NCBI GenBank assembly: GCA_949284065.1
Contig: CASDUO010000016.1
Coordinates: 1 to 45,475 of the forward strand
Reading direction: 5' to 3'
DNA length: 45,475 bases
From: an uncultured Bacillota bacterium
GTDB taxonomy: Bacteria > Bacillota > Clostridia > Peptostreptococcales > Anaerovoracaceae
Positions 27,472-35,446 of the stretch are shown here, piece by piece (positions within the stretch are counted from its first letter, which is position 1; every line of letters begins with the position of its first letter). The notes under the pieces were generated by a model. It worked only from the letters and a program-made list of their open reading frames with translations, made no database searches and was not told the DNA's origin. Position numbers and translations under genes: made by a program.

Positions 27472-29745
27472 TCATATATCTGTTTCCTGTACTCTCTCCA
27501 AAGGTGCCATATCCAAAGCCAGTTTTTTCGTTCCGGCACGGTCGAATATGACTACGCCCACATTGCCGTCTACCTCGAGCACCATACCTTCTCCGAACTT
27601 CTTGTGCACCACTCTGTCTCCGGCCTTCAATCCTTTCAGACCCACAGATCCTTTCTTTACTTCTCTTTTCGCCTCCCTCAAACTGTCGAAGGGGGAGAAT
27701 GGCTCCCCGGAATATCCGTCCCTCAGGGAAGAGGTACCCGTGCGCACCTCATTCTTCTCCACATACACTCCGTCTCCCCGGAGCAGCTTGGGATCCATTT
27801 CTCTCATGAACTGGGATTCCCTGGTATAGCTGCCTTTGCCGTACATGGTCCTGTACTCTGCGCTCGTCATAGAAAGCCGTTTCATAGCACGTGTCATTCC
27901 TACATAGCAGAGTCTCCTTTCCTCTTCCACGCCTTCCGGACTTTCCATAGTCCTCCACGAAGGGAAAAGGCCGTCCTCCATACCCACCATAAAGACATAT
28001 GGGAATTCCAGTCCCTTGGCACTATGCATGGTCATGAGGGTGACTGCATTCTCCGTGGGATCATGATTATCTATGTCGGAAATAAGCGCTATTTTTTCCA
28101 GGAACTCTTCCAGATCTCCTGTTTCCCTGTTCCTTTCGGTTTCTGTCTCCCCGCCATCCTCCATGTACACATCGATTTCCGGCGGCTTTTCCTGATAGTC
28201 GTATATCACCGATTTGAATTCCATCAGATTCTCTATCCTTATATCCGCCTCTTTCGTATCTGCCATTTCCAAGGCGGAAAGGTATCCGGTCTCTCTCAAA
28301 AGCCCATCGTATATATCGCTCACTCTCAGATTGTCTTTCTCACTGTTATACTTTCTGATGGCATCCGTCATCTGTCCCAGAGCCGTTCCCGCTTTTTTAT
28401 TCAGACCTCCCAGGATCTCCGGTCTGGCCACCGTTTCAAAAACGCTCAGCCCCTCCGCCGAAGCGAGAGCTTTGAGTTTTGAAAGAGTCCCGGGCCCCAC
28501 ACCCCGCTTGGGCTCGTTTATTATCCTCTCCATGGAAAGGTCGTCTCTGGGATTCGATACCAGACGCATATATGCGATCATGTCTTTTATCTCTTTTCGC
28601 TCATAATATCTGATCCCGCCTACGACGCGATAGGGTATGTCCCTCCGTGAAAAGGCCTCTTCAAAAGTCCTCGACTGGGCGTTGGTCCTGTAGAGGACTG
28701 CAAAATCACTGAAATCCTCTTCGGGACCGCAAAGCCTTATGATCTCACGTGCCACATAATCCGCCTCTTCCTTTTCATCGTCACATCTGGCATAGGTTAT
28801 GGCCTCGCCCCGTTCATGACGGGTCCAAAGCCTTTTGTCCTTCCTGTCTTTATTGTTCTTTATTACGGAATATGCACCGTCCAGTATGTTCCCTGTCGAG
28901 CGATAGTTCTGTTCCAGTTTCACCACCATAGCTCCGGGAAAGTCCTTTTCAAAATTCAATATGTTCCTGATATCCGCTCCGCGCCATCCGTATATGCTCT
29001 GGTCGTCGTCTCCCACCACGCATATGTTGCCCCGGCCTTTGGCCAGAGATGATATTATCTTATACTGAAGCCCATCGGTATCCTGGTATTCGTCTACCAT
29101 TATGTAGCGGAACCGATCCTGATACGACCTGAGGATCCCGGGATCTTTTTCAAAAAGCTTCAGAGTGTTCAGGATCAGATCGTCAAAATCCATGGCGTTG
29201 TTCTTCTTCAGGGTCCTGTCGTAATCCATATATACACGAGCCCGTATCTCCCCTGAAAAGTCTCCCTGCATTTCCGCTAAAAAATCCTTCGGTTCCACTC
29301 CTGCACTCTTGAGATCGCTTATGGTCGCAAGGAGTGCTCCGGGAGGATTCTTTTTGTCATCTATATTTCTCTCTTTGATTATAGCCTTCACCACGGCCCT
29401 TTGATCGGCCGGATCATACACGACGAAATCCGAACTGTGATCATCAAGATGATCTCCGTCCCTTCGCAGTATCCTGAGGCAGAGGGCATGGAAAGTCATT
29501 ATCCACGAATTCACTTTTCTCCCTAAGAGCTTCTCCACTCTTTCCCTCATCTCACCGGCTGCTTTGTTGGTAAAAGTTACAGCCAAAATATTGCCTGGAT
29601 ATGTTCCTTTCTCTTCTATGAGATACGCTATCCGGCTGGTCATGGTGGCTGTTTTGCCGCTTCCTGCCCCTGCAAGTATGAGCAGGGGGCCTTCCGTGTG
29701 TCTTACGGCCTCCTGCTGTTTATCATTCAATCCGCTGAGATCCAT
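27472..29745 (-). CDS. pcrA: UvrD/PcrA-type superfamily 1 DNA helicase
   Basis: 757 residues from the ATG at 29745, preceded by AGAGGAAC; an in-frame ATG 18 bases earlier is less well placed. Motifs: Q-motif LNDKQQEAV, Walker A AGAGSGKT, Ia TFTNKAAGEM, II VDEYQDTD, III GDDDQSIYGWRGAD, IV QNYRST, V VTLMTMHSAKGLEF, VI VGMTRA. The C-terminal Tudor-like part (GDRVVHKKFGEG...VVIFD), which contacts RNA polymerase in PcrA, is intact. It unwinds 3'-5' in excision repair and clears RecA and polymerase from DNA. Confidence 0.95.
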   Translation of the reverse strand: MDLSGLNDKQQEAVRHTEGPLLILAGAGSGKTATMTSRIAYLIEEKGTYPGNILAVTFTNKAAGEMRERVEKLLGRKVNSWIMTFHALCLRILRRDGDHLDDHSSDFVVYDPADQRAVVKAIIKERNIDDKKNPPGALLATISDLKSAGVEPKDFLAEMQGDFSGEIRARVYMDYDRTLKKNNAMDFDDLILNTLKLFEKDPGILRSYQDRFRYIMVDEYQDTDGLQYKIISSLAKGRGNICVVGDDDQSIYGWRGADIRNILNFEKDFPGAMVVKLEQNYRSTGNILDGAYSVIKNNKDRKDKRLWTRHERGEAITYARCDDEKEEADYVAREIIRLCGPEEDFSDFAVLYRTNAQSRTFEEAFSRRDIPYRVVGGIRYYERKEIKDMIAYMRLVSNPRDDLSMERIINEPKRGVGPGTLSKLKALASAEGLSVFETVARPEILGGLNKKAGTALGQMTDAIRKYNSEKDNLRVSDIYDGLLRETGYLSALEMADTKEADIRIENLMEFKSVIYDYQEKPPEIDVYMEDGGETETERNRETGDLEEFLEKIALISDIDNHDPTENAVTLMTMHSAKGLEFPYVFMVGMEDGLFPSWRTMESPEGVEEERRLCYVGMTRAMKRLSMTSAEYRTMYGKGSYTRESQFMREMDPKLLRGDGVYVEKNEVRTGTSSLRDGYSGEPFSPFDSLREAKREVKKGSVGLKGLKAGDRVVHKKFGEGMVLEVDGNVGVVIFDRAGTKKLALDMAPLERVQETDI

Positions 29746-29781
29746 CTGTTCCTCTTTATACATACTGATCTGAGCCTGTAA

Positions 29782-30861
29782 CTACAGATCGAGTTTATAG
29801 TGCTCTCCCTGTATCCATCCGGCCCTCCTCATCACTTTGTCTATTACGAGAGCCAGTATTGCCGGTACTGCTATCTGGATGATCAGGACCTTTATGAGCA
29901 CATCTAAGGTAAATCCCATATCCGTAAATGTCATTATCTGCCCTACGAGACCTGATGTCCCCATTCCGGCTCCAGCCGCATTATTGGTCATATGGAGCAC
30001 GCAGGTGCTTATAGGCCCTATGATGGCCGCAGCCAAGGTAGGCGGCACCAGTATGAGGGGATGTCTCACTATATTAGGTACCTGTAGCATGGAAGTGCCT
30101 ATGCCTTGAGCGAAAAGACCTCCTATGCCGTTTTCCTTGAAACTTATCACCGCGAATCCCACCATCTGGGCGCAGCACCCTACTGTAGCCGCTCCTGCAG
30201 CCAATCCGGAAAGGTCCATCATTATGCACAAGGCTGCGGAACTTATGGGAGCTGTAAGCACCAGACCTACCACCACCGAAATGAATATGCCGAAGAAGAA
30301 GGGCTGCCATTCCGTAGCCTTCATGATTATATCTCCCAGCTCTATCATACACCAGCCCACAGCCGGACCTACCAGTTTCGCTACCAGCCCTCCCACCAGT
30401 ATGGACACGGCAGGAGTGACTATTATATCCACTTTGGTCTCCTTGCTGACCATCTTTCCTATCTCGGTACCTACCGCCACAGCGATGAATGCTCCCGCAG
30501 GTCCTCCGGCCACATCGATGCCAAAACCTGTCATGGTCGCGCCCATATAACCTGTAGCCGCCGCACTGAACAGGACGAGGGGCGGAGCCTTCAGAGCCCA
30601 GGCTACTGCAACTCCTATTGCCGGTCCCATCATCCCCATAGCAAGATCCCCTATCTCAATGAGGAAGGCCGGCACGGCACTGTCCTGGCTCACGTTGAAG
30701 AGCACTGCCGCCTGTTCTCCTATAGTCTTGATTATAAGTCCTATGAGCAAGGATGCGAAAAGCCCCAGTGCCATTGCGCTGAGAGCATCCTGCACATATC
30801 TTTTCACACTGATCTCGATGTCCTTTCTTTTGAAAAAACTCGCCTTAGCTGTCTCTTCCAT
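29782..30861 (-). CDS. PTS EIIC-like membrane transporter subunit (PTS_EIIC_2 type)
   Basis: 359 residues if started at the ATG at 30861 (MEETAKASFFKRKD). About nine to ten hydrophobic segments, many Gly/Ala-rich (LVGGLVAKLVGPAVGW, GGPAGAFIAVAVGTEIG), and the HMTNNAAGAGMGTSGLVGQ loop match PF13303 proteins, which resemble the PTS sugar-channel but usually lack IIA/IIB partners, as here. The substrate is unknown. The same reading frame continues upstream without a stop into the 3D-domain gene, giving an apparent 660-residue fusion. I treat this as two genes because the join is nonsense-like, basic and contains a terminator hairpin (31011-31041). The site AGAGAGGA is about 14 bases ahead of the ATG. 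Confidence 0.8.
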   Translation of the reverse strand: MEETAKASFFKRKDIEISVKRYVQDALSAMALGLFASLLIGLIIKTIGEQAAVLFNVSQDSAVPAFLIEIGDLAMGMMGPAIGVAVAWALKAPPLVLFSAAATGYMGATMTGFGIDVAGGPAGAFIAVAVGTEIGKMVSKETKVDIIVTPAVSILVGGLVAKLVGPAVGWCMIELGDIIMKATEWQPFFFGIFISVVVGLVLTAPISSAALCIMMDLSGLAAGAATVGCCAQMVGFAVISFKENGIGGLFAQGIGTSMLQVPNIVRHPLILVPPTLAAAIIGPISTCVLHMTNNAAGAGMGTSGLVGQIMTFTDMGFTLDVLIKVLIIQIAVPAILALVIDKVMRRAGWIQGEHYKLDL

Positions 30862-30892
30862 TTTTGTTTTTCTTTGTCCTCTCTTTTCATAA

Positions 30893-30984
30893 AACCGCGC
30901 CTGCTCAGAGAGCCCTTGCGTATGGGAAAACTCTGCAGTCGTTGATGACCGTCTGCGGTGTCGTACCTTTCCCGCCGGCGCGCC
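30893..30984 (-). promoter_or_regulatory. Candidate structured leader RNA before the EIIC-like gene
   Basis: On the minus strand, CGCGCC and GGCGCG (about 30978-30983 with 30896-30901) can close a junction containing GGGAAA/TTTCCC (30968-30973 with 30924-30929) and GCTC/GAGC (30903-30913). The 3' arm is followed by TTTT and then the start site. I could not match it to a known riboswitch. Confidence 0.35.
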
Positions 30985-30999
30985 ACATAGACCGATGTC

Positions 31000-31761
31000 A
31001 AGTATATCACAAAAAACCCGTCCGTGCATTCCGGACAGGTTTGTTTTTGCTGATAAATATCTGTATCCTGCATGGTCCCCTTTTATCGCTCCGCCTGTAT
31101 CACATGCCTGGCAGAGACCGTATCCCGGTACATAAAGCCATGTCCCCAAGGGTATCACTCTGGGATCCACCGCTATCCTTCCCACCTTCGCTTTTTTGCC
31201 GGAAGCCGTAGTCCCGCCTCCCGAATAAGCGTAAGCCTTTACCTTGAACGATCTCTTAGGTTCGATCTTACCGCTGACGGTGTCGGAAGCTTCACTTATC
31301 ACGAATTTTTTCGATATGGACGAACCATCTGCATCGGCAGAGCTCTTATGGAGCTCTCCTGTGTCTGTATTTACAGTCACAGTTCCGTAGGCTTTGACTT
31401 TATAGTAGTATTTCTTATCGGGGATCACCTGTTGAGTGAAGGAAAGTGTGGTACCCTTCCTTATGGTCTTCACTTTGCCGAACCCGCTCTTGGCTTTCTT
31501 AGATCTATACACATAGTAACCGTCGGCGTCCTCTACTTTGCTCCAGGAAACCTTCAATTTGCAAACGCCGGATTTCTTCACCTTGACGTTTTCCACTGTT
31601 TCCATGAGAACTGCTTCTTCCTGGCTTTCTTCTGTAACGACCGACTCTGCTGCCACATCACTTTCATCCACACCGCTCGCATCCTCTGCACCCAGTGCTG
31701 TAGAAAATGTCGTGGCTACCATGACCATAGTCAGCAATGCTGTCAAAAATTTGGTTTTCAT
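31000..31761 (-). CDS. Secreted FN3 + 3D-domain cell-wall protein, 3' end unresolved
   Basis: Start ATG at 31761, 7 bases after AGGGAGG. Signal peptide (MKTKFLTALLTMVMVATTFSTALGA), an acidic spacer, one fibronectin type III domain (about 60-130), then a 3D domain (about 175-255) with KVKAYAYSGG, GRIAVDPRVIPLGTWLYVPGYG and the catalytic-type ACDTGGAIKG. 3D domains resemble lytic transglycosylase MltA/RlpA folds and occur in muralytic or resuscitation factors. After GAIKG the expected 3D ending is poorly matched, and no stop occurs in this frame until 29782. The end at 31000 is the limit of plausible 3D sequence. A small indel or loss of the stop codon is likely. Confidence 0.7.
31011..31049. 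terminator. Terminator hairpin at the 3D/EIIC junction
   Basis: On the minus strand AACCTGTCCG/CGGACGGGTT (10 bp, one G-U; 31032-31041 with 31015-31024), 7-nt loop, then a run of six T. T-rich on the plus side also. It falls inside the open reading frame that joins the two genes. Confidence 0.75.
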
Positions 31762-31765
31762 CAAA

Positions 31766-31797
31766 AATCCTCCCTTTACTGGCTAACAGGGAGGATT
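31766..31797 (-). promoter_or_regulatory. Hairpin masking the 3D-gene ribosome binding site
   Basis: Perfect 10-bp stem AATCCTCCCT/AGGGAGGATT (31788-31797 with 31766-31775), 12-nt loop. The 3' arm contains the Shine-Dalgarno AGGGAGG and is followed by TTTTTG and the ATG. It could block translation, or act as a terminator for read-through from the EF-G-like gene. Confidence 0.55.
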
Positions 31798-31826
31798 CTA
31801 TACGATAAACATGTGTTTTATGTGAA
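31797..31826 (-). promoter_or_regulatory. Possible 3D-gene promoter
   Basis: TTCACA (31821-31826), 18 bp, TATAGA (31797-31802) on the minus strand. A start near 31790 would fall inside the hairpin's 5' arm, so another promoter may exist. Confidence 0.35.
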
Positions 31827-31848
31827 CTATCAACCTTTGCAGCGTATC

Positions 31849-31876
31849 TTCACACCACTTTCACATTCTGTTCACA
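31849..31876 (-). promoter_or_regulatory. Three TGTGAA direct repeats with 11-bp period
   Basis: Coding strand TGTGAA at 31871-31876, 31860-31865 and 31849-31854, each separated by 5 bases. This is the arrangement of PhoP/WalR-family sites, about 22 bp upstream of the proposed -35. Confidence 0.5.
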
Positions 31877-31889
31877 TTTGAGGACCCGG

Positions 31890-31908
31890 CCGATTTCCTG
31901 AAAATCGG
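31890..31908 (-). terminator. Hairpin right after the EF-G-like stop codon
   Basis: Stem CCGATTT/AAATCGG, 7 bp, 5-nt loop. There is no T tract on the coding strand, so it may be a weak terminator or an mRNA-stabilising stem. Confidence 0.35.
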
Positions 31909-31909
31909 A

Positions 31910-33853
31910 CTATTTTTCCTCTTCTTCAGCCTTGTGCTCGGCTATGATCTTGTCTGCAAGATGTCCGGGAACAGGCTCATATCTTTCGAATTCCATAGTG
32001 AAGCTGCCTCGTGCCTGGGTCATTGATCGCATGGTCACGGCATAATCGAAGAGCTCTGACTGAGGGGCCTCGGCGAATATCTTCTGGCCGCCTCCCACGA
32101 GAGGCTCAGAACCGAGGATCTTTCCTCTTCTCTTATTCATATCGCCCATTATGTCGCCCATATAATCGTCGGGCACTGTTATCTCCACCTTCATTATAGG
32201 CTCCAGCAGACAGGGGTTGGCTTCCACGATACCCTTCTTGAACGCGATGGAAGCGGCTGTCTTGAACGCCATTTCATTGGAGTCCACATCATGATAGGAG
32301 CCGTCGTAAAGGTCGGCTTTTATACCCACTACTTTGCAGCCTGCAAGGGGTCCTTTTTCCATACACTCTCTCAGCCCTTTCTCCACTGCAGGAACGTAGT
32401 TTTTAGGTATGGAACCGCCGAAGAGAGATTCTGTGAACTCGAACTCTTCCTGGGAAGGTGCGAATTTGATATGTACATCGCCGTACTGTCCTGCACCGCC
32501 TGTCTGTTTCTTGTGTTTGCCCTGTACGTCGGATGTCCCTTTTATAGTCTCTCTGTATGCTATTTTCTGCGGCACTTTTTCCACATCTGCGCCGAATTTA
32601 TCCTTCAATTTGGAAGTGATGATGTTGAGCTGCTGCTCTCCCTGTCCTCCCAAAAGGGTCTGTCTCGTCTCGTTGTTCCTTTCCAGTACGAAGGAAGGGT
32701 CTTCCTCCATGAGCCTGTGGAGTCCTGTGCCCACCTTTTCCTCGTCGCCCTTGCTCTTGGGTTCCACTGCGATGTAGAGGGTAGGTTTAGGGAATTCTAT
32801 AGGCGGGAGCTTCACTGCCTTTGCTTTTTCACACAGAGTATCTCCGGTCTTAGTGTTGGAAAGTTTCGCTATAGCGACGATATCGCCCATGGCCACCTCA
32901 TTGGTGTCCTCACGGTTCTTTCCTCTCATGAAGAATATGGTACCCATTTTTTCCGCCTTCTCAGCGTTGGAGTTGTAAAGCTCCTGGCCGCTCTTCACAT
33001 TGCCCGATATCACCTTTCCGTAGGATATCTTGCCCAGGACCGGATCGGCCAGCGTTTTGAATATGAACACTACGGGGCTTCCTGCAGGATCCGGCTTCAC
33101 CTCAGTCTCCTCTCCTGTGAGAGTCGTTGCCGGATAAGGCTCATGATCGGCAGCCTTGGGAACCAGGTCGATAAGGCTCTGCAAGGTCTCCTTTATGTTC
33201 TCTCCCTTAAGGGCTGAGCATTTCAATACGGGAACTATATCCCCCGAAGCGATCCCCTTGGACAGCCCGGTATTGAACTCTTTCTCCGTGAACTCCTCAC
33301 CTCCGAAGAACTTGTCCAAAAGCGCCTCGTCTGTCTCGGCTACGGCCTCGTTGAGGGCGTCTTTGTCATCCATAGTCACCACGGAAGGTCCGAACTTGTC
33401 TTTCAACTGTCCTATAAGCTCATCCAGATCTACATTTTCTTTTTCTATCTTGTTTACGAGTATGAACTTAGGTACTCCAAAATGTTTACATGCAGCCCAG
33501 GCCTTTTCCGTCCCCACTTCGATGCCTGCAGAAGCATCCACCACTATGACGGCTGCCTCCACTGCCCGGAGAGCGGAATTCATCTCTCCCACGAAGTCGA
33601 AGAATCCCGGCGTGTCAACGAAGTTGATCTTTACCTTGTTGTATTCCACCGGCACCATAGCCGCACTTATAGAATATCCTTTCTCTATCTCCATCTTGTC
33701 CCAATCGGATACGGTGTTTCCGTCTTCGACCTTTCCAAGCCTGCTGATGACTCCCGTAGCCAGAAGCGCAGCTTCAAGAAAAGTCGTCTTTCCGCTGCCT
33801 CCATGTCCGATAAGGGCAACGTTTCTGATGTTTTCGCCGGTGTAGCCTTTCAT
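31910..33853 (-). CDS. EF-G-like translational GTPase (divergent paralogue)
   Basis: 647 residues, about 40 short of canonical EF-G. Domains I-V are recognisable: P-loop GHGGSGKTT, switch region EKGYSISAAM, G3 DTPGFFDF, domain IV with TGGAGQYGDVHIKF and EKGPLAGCKVVGIKADLYDGSYHDVDS, and domain V IMKVEITVPDDYMGDIMGDMNKRRG. Three guanine-nucleotide motifs differ from EF-G: the catalytic His of DTPGH is Phe, NKxD is NKIE, and the P-loop is GHGGSGK in place of GHIDAGK. These place it in the EF-G2/FusA-like subfamily, whose role is unsettled. AGGAGGT is 7 bases before the ATG. It has its own extended -10 promoter. Confidence 0.9.
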   Translation of the reverse strand: MKGYTGENIRNVALIGHGGSGKTTFLEAALLATGVISRLGKVEDGNTVSDWDKMEIEKGYSISAAMVPVEYNKVKINFVDTPGFFDFVGEMNSALRAVEAAVIVVDASAGIEVGTEKAWAACKHFGVPKFILVNKIEKENVDLDELIGQLKDKFGPSVVTMDDKDALNEAVAETDEALLDKFFGGEEFTEKEFNTGLSKGIASGDIVPVLKCSALKGENIKETLQSLIDLVPKAADHEPYPATTLTGEETEVKPDPAGSPVVFIFKTLADPVLGKISYGKVISGNVKSGQELYNSNAEKAEKMGTIFFMRGKNREDTNEVAMGDIVAIAKLSNTKTGDTLCEKAKAVKLPPIEFPKPTLYIAVEPKSKGDEEKVGTGLHRLMEEDPSFVLERNNETRQTLLGGQGEQQLNIITSKLKDKFGADVEKVPQKIAYRETIKGTSDVQGKHKKQTGGAGQYGDVHIKFAPSQEEFEFTESLFGGSIPKNYVPAVEKGLRECMEKGPLAGCKVVGIKADLYDGSYHDVDSNEMAFKTAASIAFKKGIVEANPCLLEPIMKVEITVPDDYMGDIMGDMNKRRGKILGSEPLVGGGQKIFAEAPQSELFDYAVTMRSMTQARGSFTMEFERYEPVPGHLADKIIAEHKAEEEEK

Positions 33854-33894
33854 ACTATGAACCTCCTAATGTTTTTTAGTGAATCAGCGCCGTT

Positions 33895-33903
33895 ATTATA
33901 TCA
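33895..33903 (-). promoter_or_regulatory. Extended -10 promoter for the EF-G-like gene
   Basis: Minus strand TG-A-TATAAT (TATAAT at 33895-33900) with TTGCGG 18 bp upstream. The leader is about 40 nt. Confidence 0.55.
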
Positions 33904-34002
33904 TGGTGTACCTTTATGCCGCAATATGTTTTGAGATGCCGCGACCTGCAGTTCCGTATGGTCCCTGCTCCGGACCTCTATGCTCCCTTCAGCAGGACGG
34001 AT

Positions 34003-35388
34003 CTAAAACTCGGCCGTTTTCGGCGTCCTGGGGAAGGGCAGCACATCTCTGATGTTGGAGATCCCTGTTATATACATGATGATCCTTTCGAATCCCAGTC
34101 CGTAACCTGAATGTTCCACACCGCCGTACTTTCTCAGCTCCAGATACCACCAATAATCCTTTTCATCCATATCCATATCCTGTATCTTTTGCTTGAGCAC
34201 ATCATAACGCTCTTCCCTCTGGCTGCCTCCTATGATTTCTCCCACTCCGGGCACCAAAAGGTCACAGGCCGCAACAGTCCTGCCGTCATCGTTGAGCCTC
34301 ATGTAAAAGGCCTTGATATCTTTAGGATAATCGGTCACGAATACAGGTTTTTTGTATATCTCTTCGGTTATGTATCTCTCATGTTCAGTCTGCAGGTCGA
34401 TGCCCCATTCCACCGGGTACTCGAATTCTTTTCCCGATTTTTTCAACAGCTCCACAGCCTCTGTATAGGTTATGCGTTCAAAGTCAGCGGCAACTATGGC
34501 TTTCAATCTTTCTATGAGACCTTTGTCCATGAAGCTGTTGAAGAATTCCATCTCCTCAGGGGCGTTCTCCAGGACATAGTTTATTATGTACTTTATCATG
34601 TCCTCGGCAACGTCCATGTTCTTTTCCAGATCACAGAAAGCCATTTCCGGTTCTATCATCCAGAACTCCGATGCGTGTCTTGCTGTATTGGAGTTTTCCG
34701 CACGGAATGTGGGCCCGAAGGTGTAGACATCTTTGAAGGCGAGAGCGAATATCTCCGCCTCAAGCTGTCCGCTTACGGAAAGACAGGTCTCCTTGCCAAA
34801 GAAGTCCTGGGACCAGTCTATGGTGCCGTCTTCATTCCTGGGCGGGTTCTCCATATCCAAAGTGGTGACCCTGAACATCTCCCCTGCGCCTTCTGCATCG
34901 CTTGCGGTGACTATGGGAGTGTGGGCATATACGAAGTTCCTTTCCTGAAAAAACTTGTGTATGGCATAGGCGACCAAAGATCTAACCCTGAACACTGCGC
35001 TGAAAGTATTGCTCCTGGGTCTCAGATGGGCGATCTCCCTCAGATACTCCATGCTGTGTCTCTTCTTTTGCAGCGGATAGTCAGGGTCGGAGCCTGCCAG
35101 CAGTTCCACATTGTCCGCCTTTATCTCGAAAGGCTGCTTTGCATCCGGCGTCAGCACCAACGTACCCTCCACTCGTATCGCAGCAGCTATGGGAAACTTT
35201 GAAACTTCTTTGAAGTTGTCCAGCTTTTCCTCCTCGTATACTACCTGTACCGATCTGAAAAAGGACCCGTCATTGAGTTCTATAAATCCGAATTTGTTGG
35301 AGCCTCTGTTGGTCCTGATCCAACCCTCCACCATAACATCTTTACCAGCATATTCTGCCGTGTTCCTGAAAAAATCTTTTACCGTCAT
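34003..35388 (-). CDS. asnS: Asparaginyl-tRNA synthetase
   Basis: 461 residues from the ATG at 35388 ([30 protein letters not shown]), with AGGGAAAA 7 bases upstream; in-frame upstream ATGs to 35433 add a short extension without family support. OB-fold anticodon domain (1-100), then class II catalytic core: motif 2 [22 protein letters not shown], motif 3 [25 protein letters not shown]. It ends [11 protein letters not shown], as in bacterial AsnRS. It is the last gene of the run that begins with the C_GCAxxG_C_C gene; lysS precedes it. Confidence 0.96.
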   Translation of the reverse strand: MTVKDFFRNTAEYAGKDVMVEGWIRTNRGSNKFGFIELNDGSFFRSVQVVYEEEKLDNFKEVSKFPIAAAIRVEGTLVLTPDAKQPFEIKADNVELLAGSDPDYPLQKKRHSMEYLREIAHLRPRSNTFSAVFRVRSLVAYAIHKFFQERNFVYAHTPIVTASDAEGAGEMFRVTTLDMENPPRNEDGTIDWSQDFFGKETCLSVSGQLEAEIFALAFKDVYTFGPTFRAENSNTARHASEFWMIEPEMAFCDLEKNMDVAEDMIKYIINYVLENAPEEMEFFNSFMDKGLIERLKAIVAADFERITYTEAVELLKKSGKEFEYPVEWGIDLQTEHERYITEEIYKKPVFVTDYPKDIKAFYMRLNDDGRTVAACDLLVPGVGEIIGGSQREERYDVLKQKIQDMDMDEKDYWWYLELRKYGGVEHSGYGLGFERIIMYITGISNIRDVLPFPRTPKTAEF

Positions 35389-35446
35389 ATGTTTTCCCTG
35401 TATTCCTTTACATATTTGTTTTTCCATCCCCATTGCCCCTGATCCA

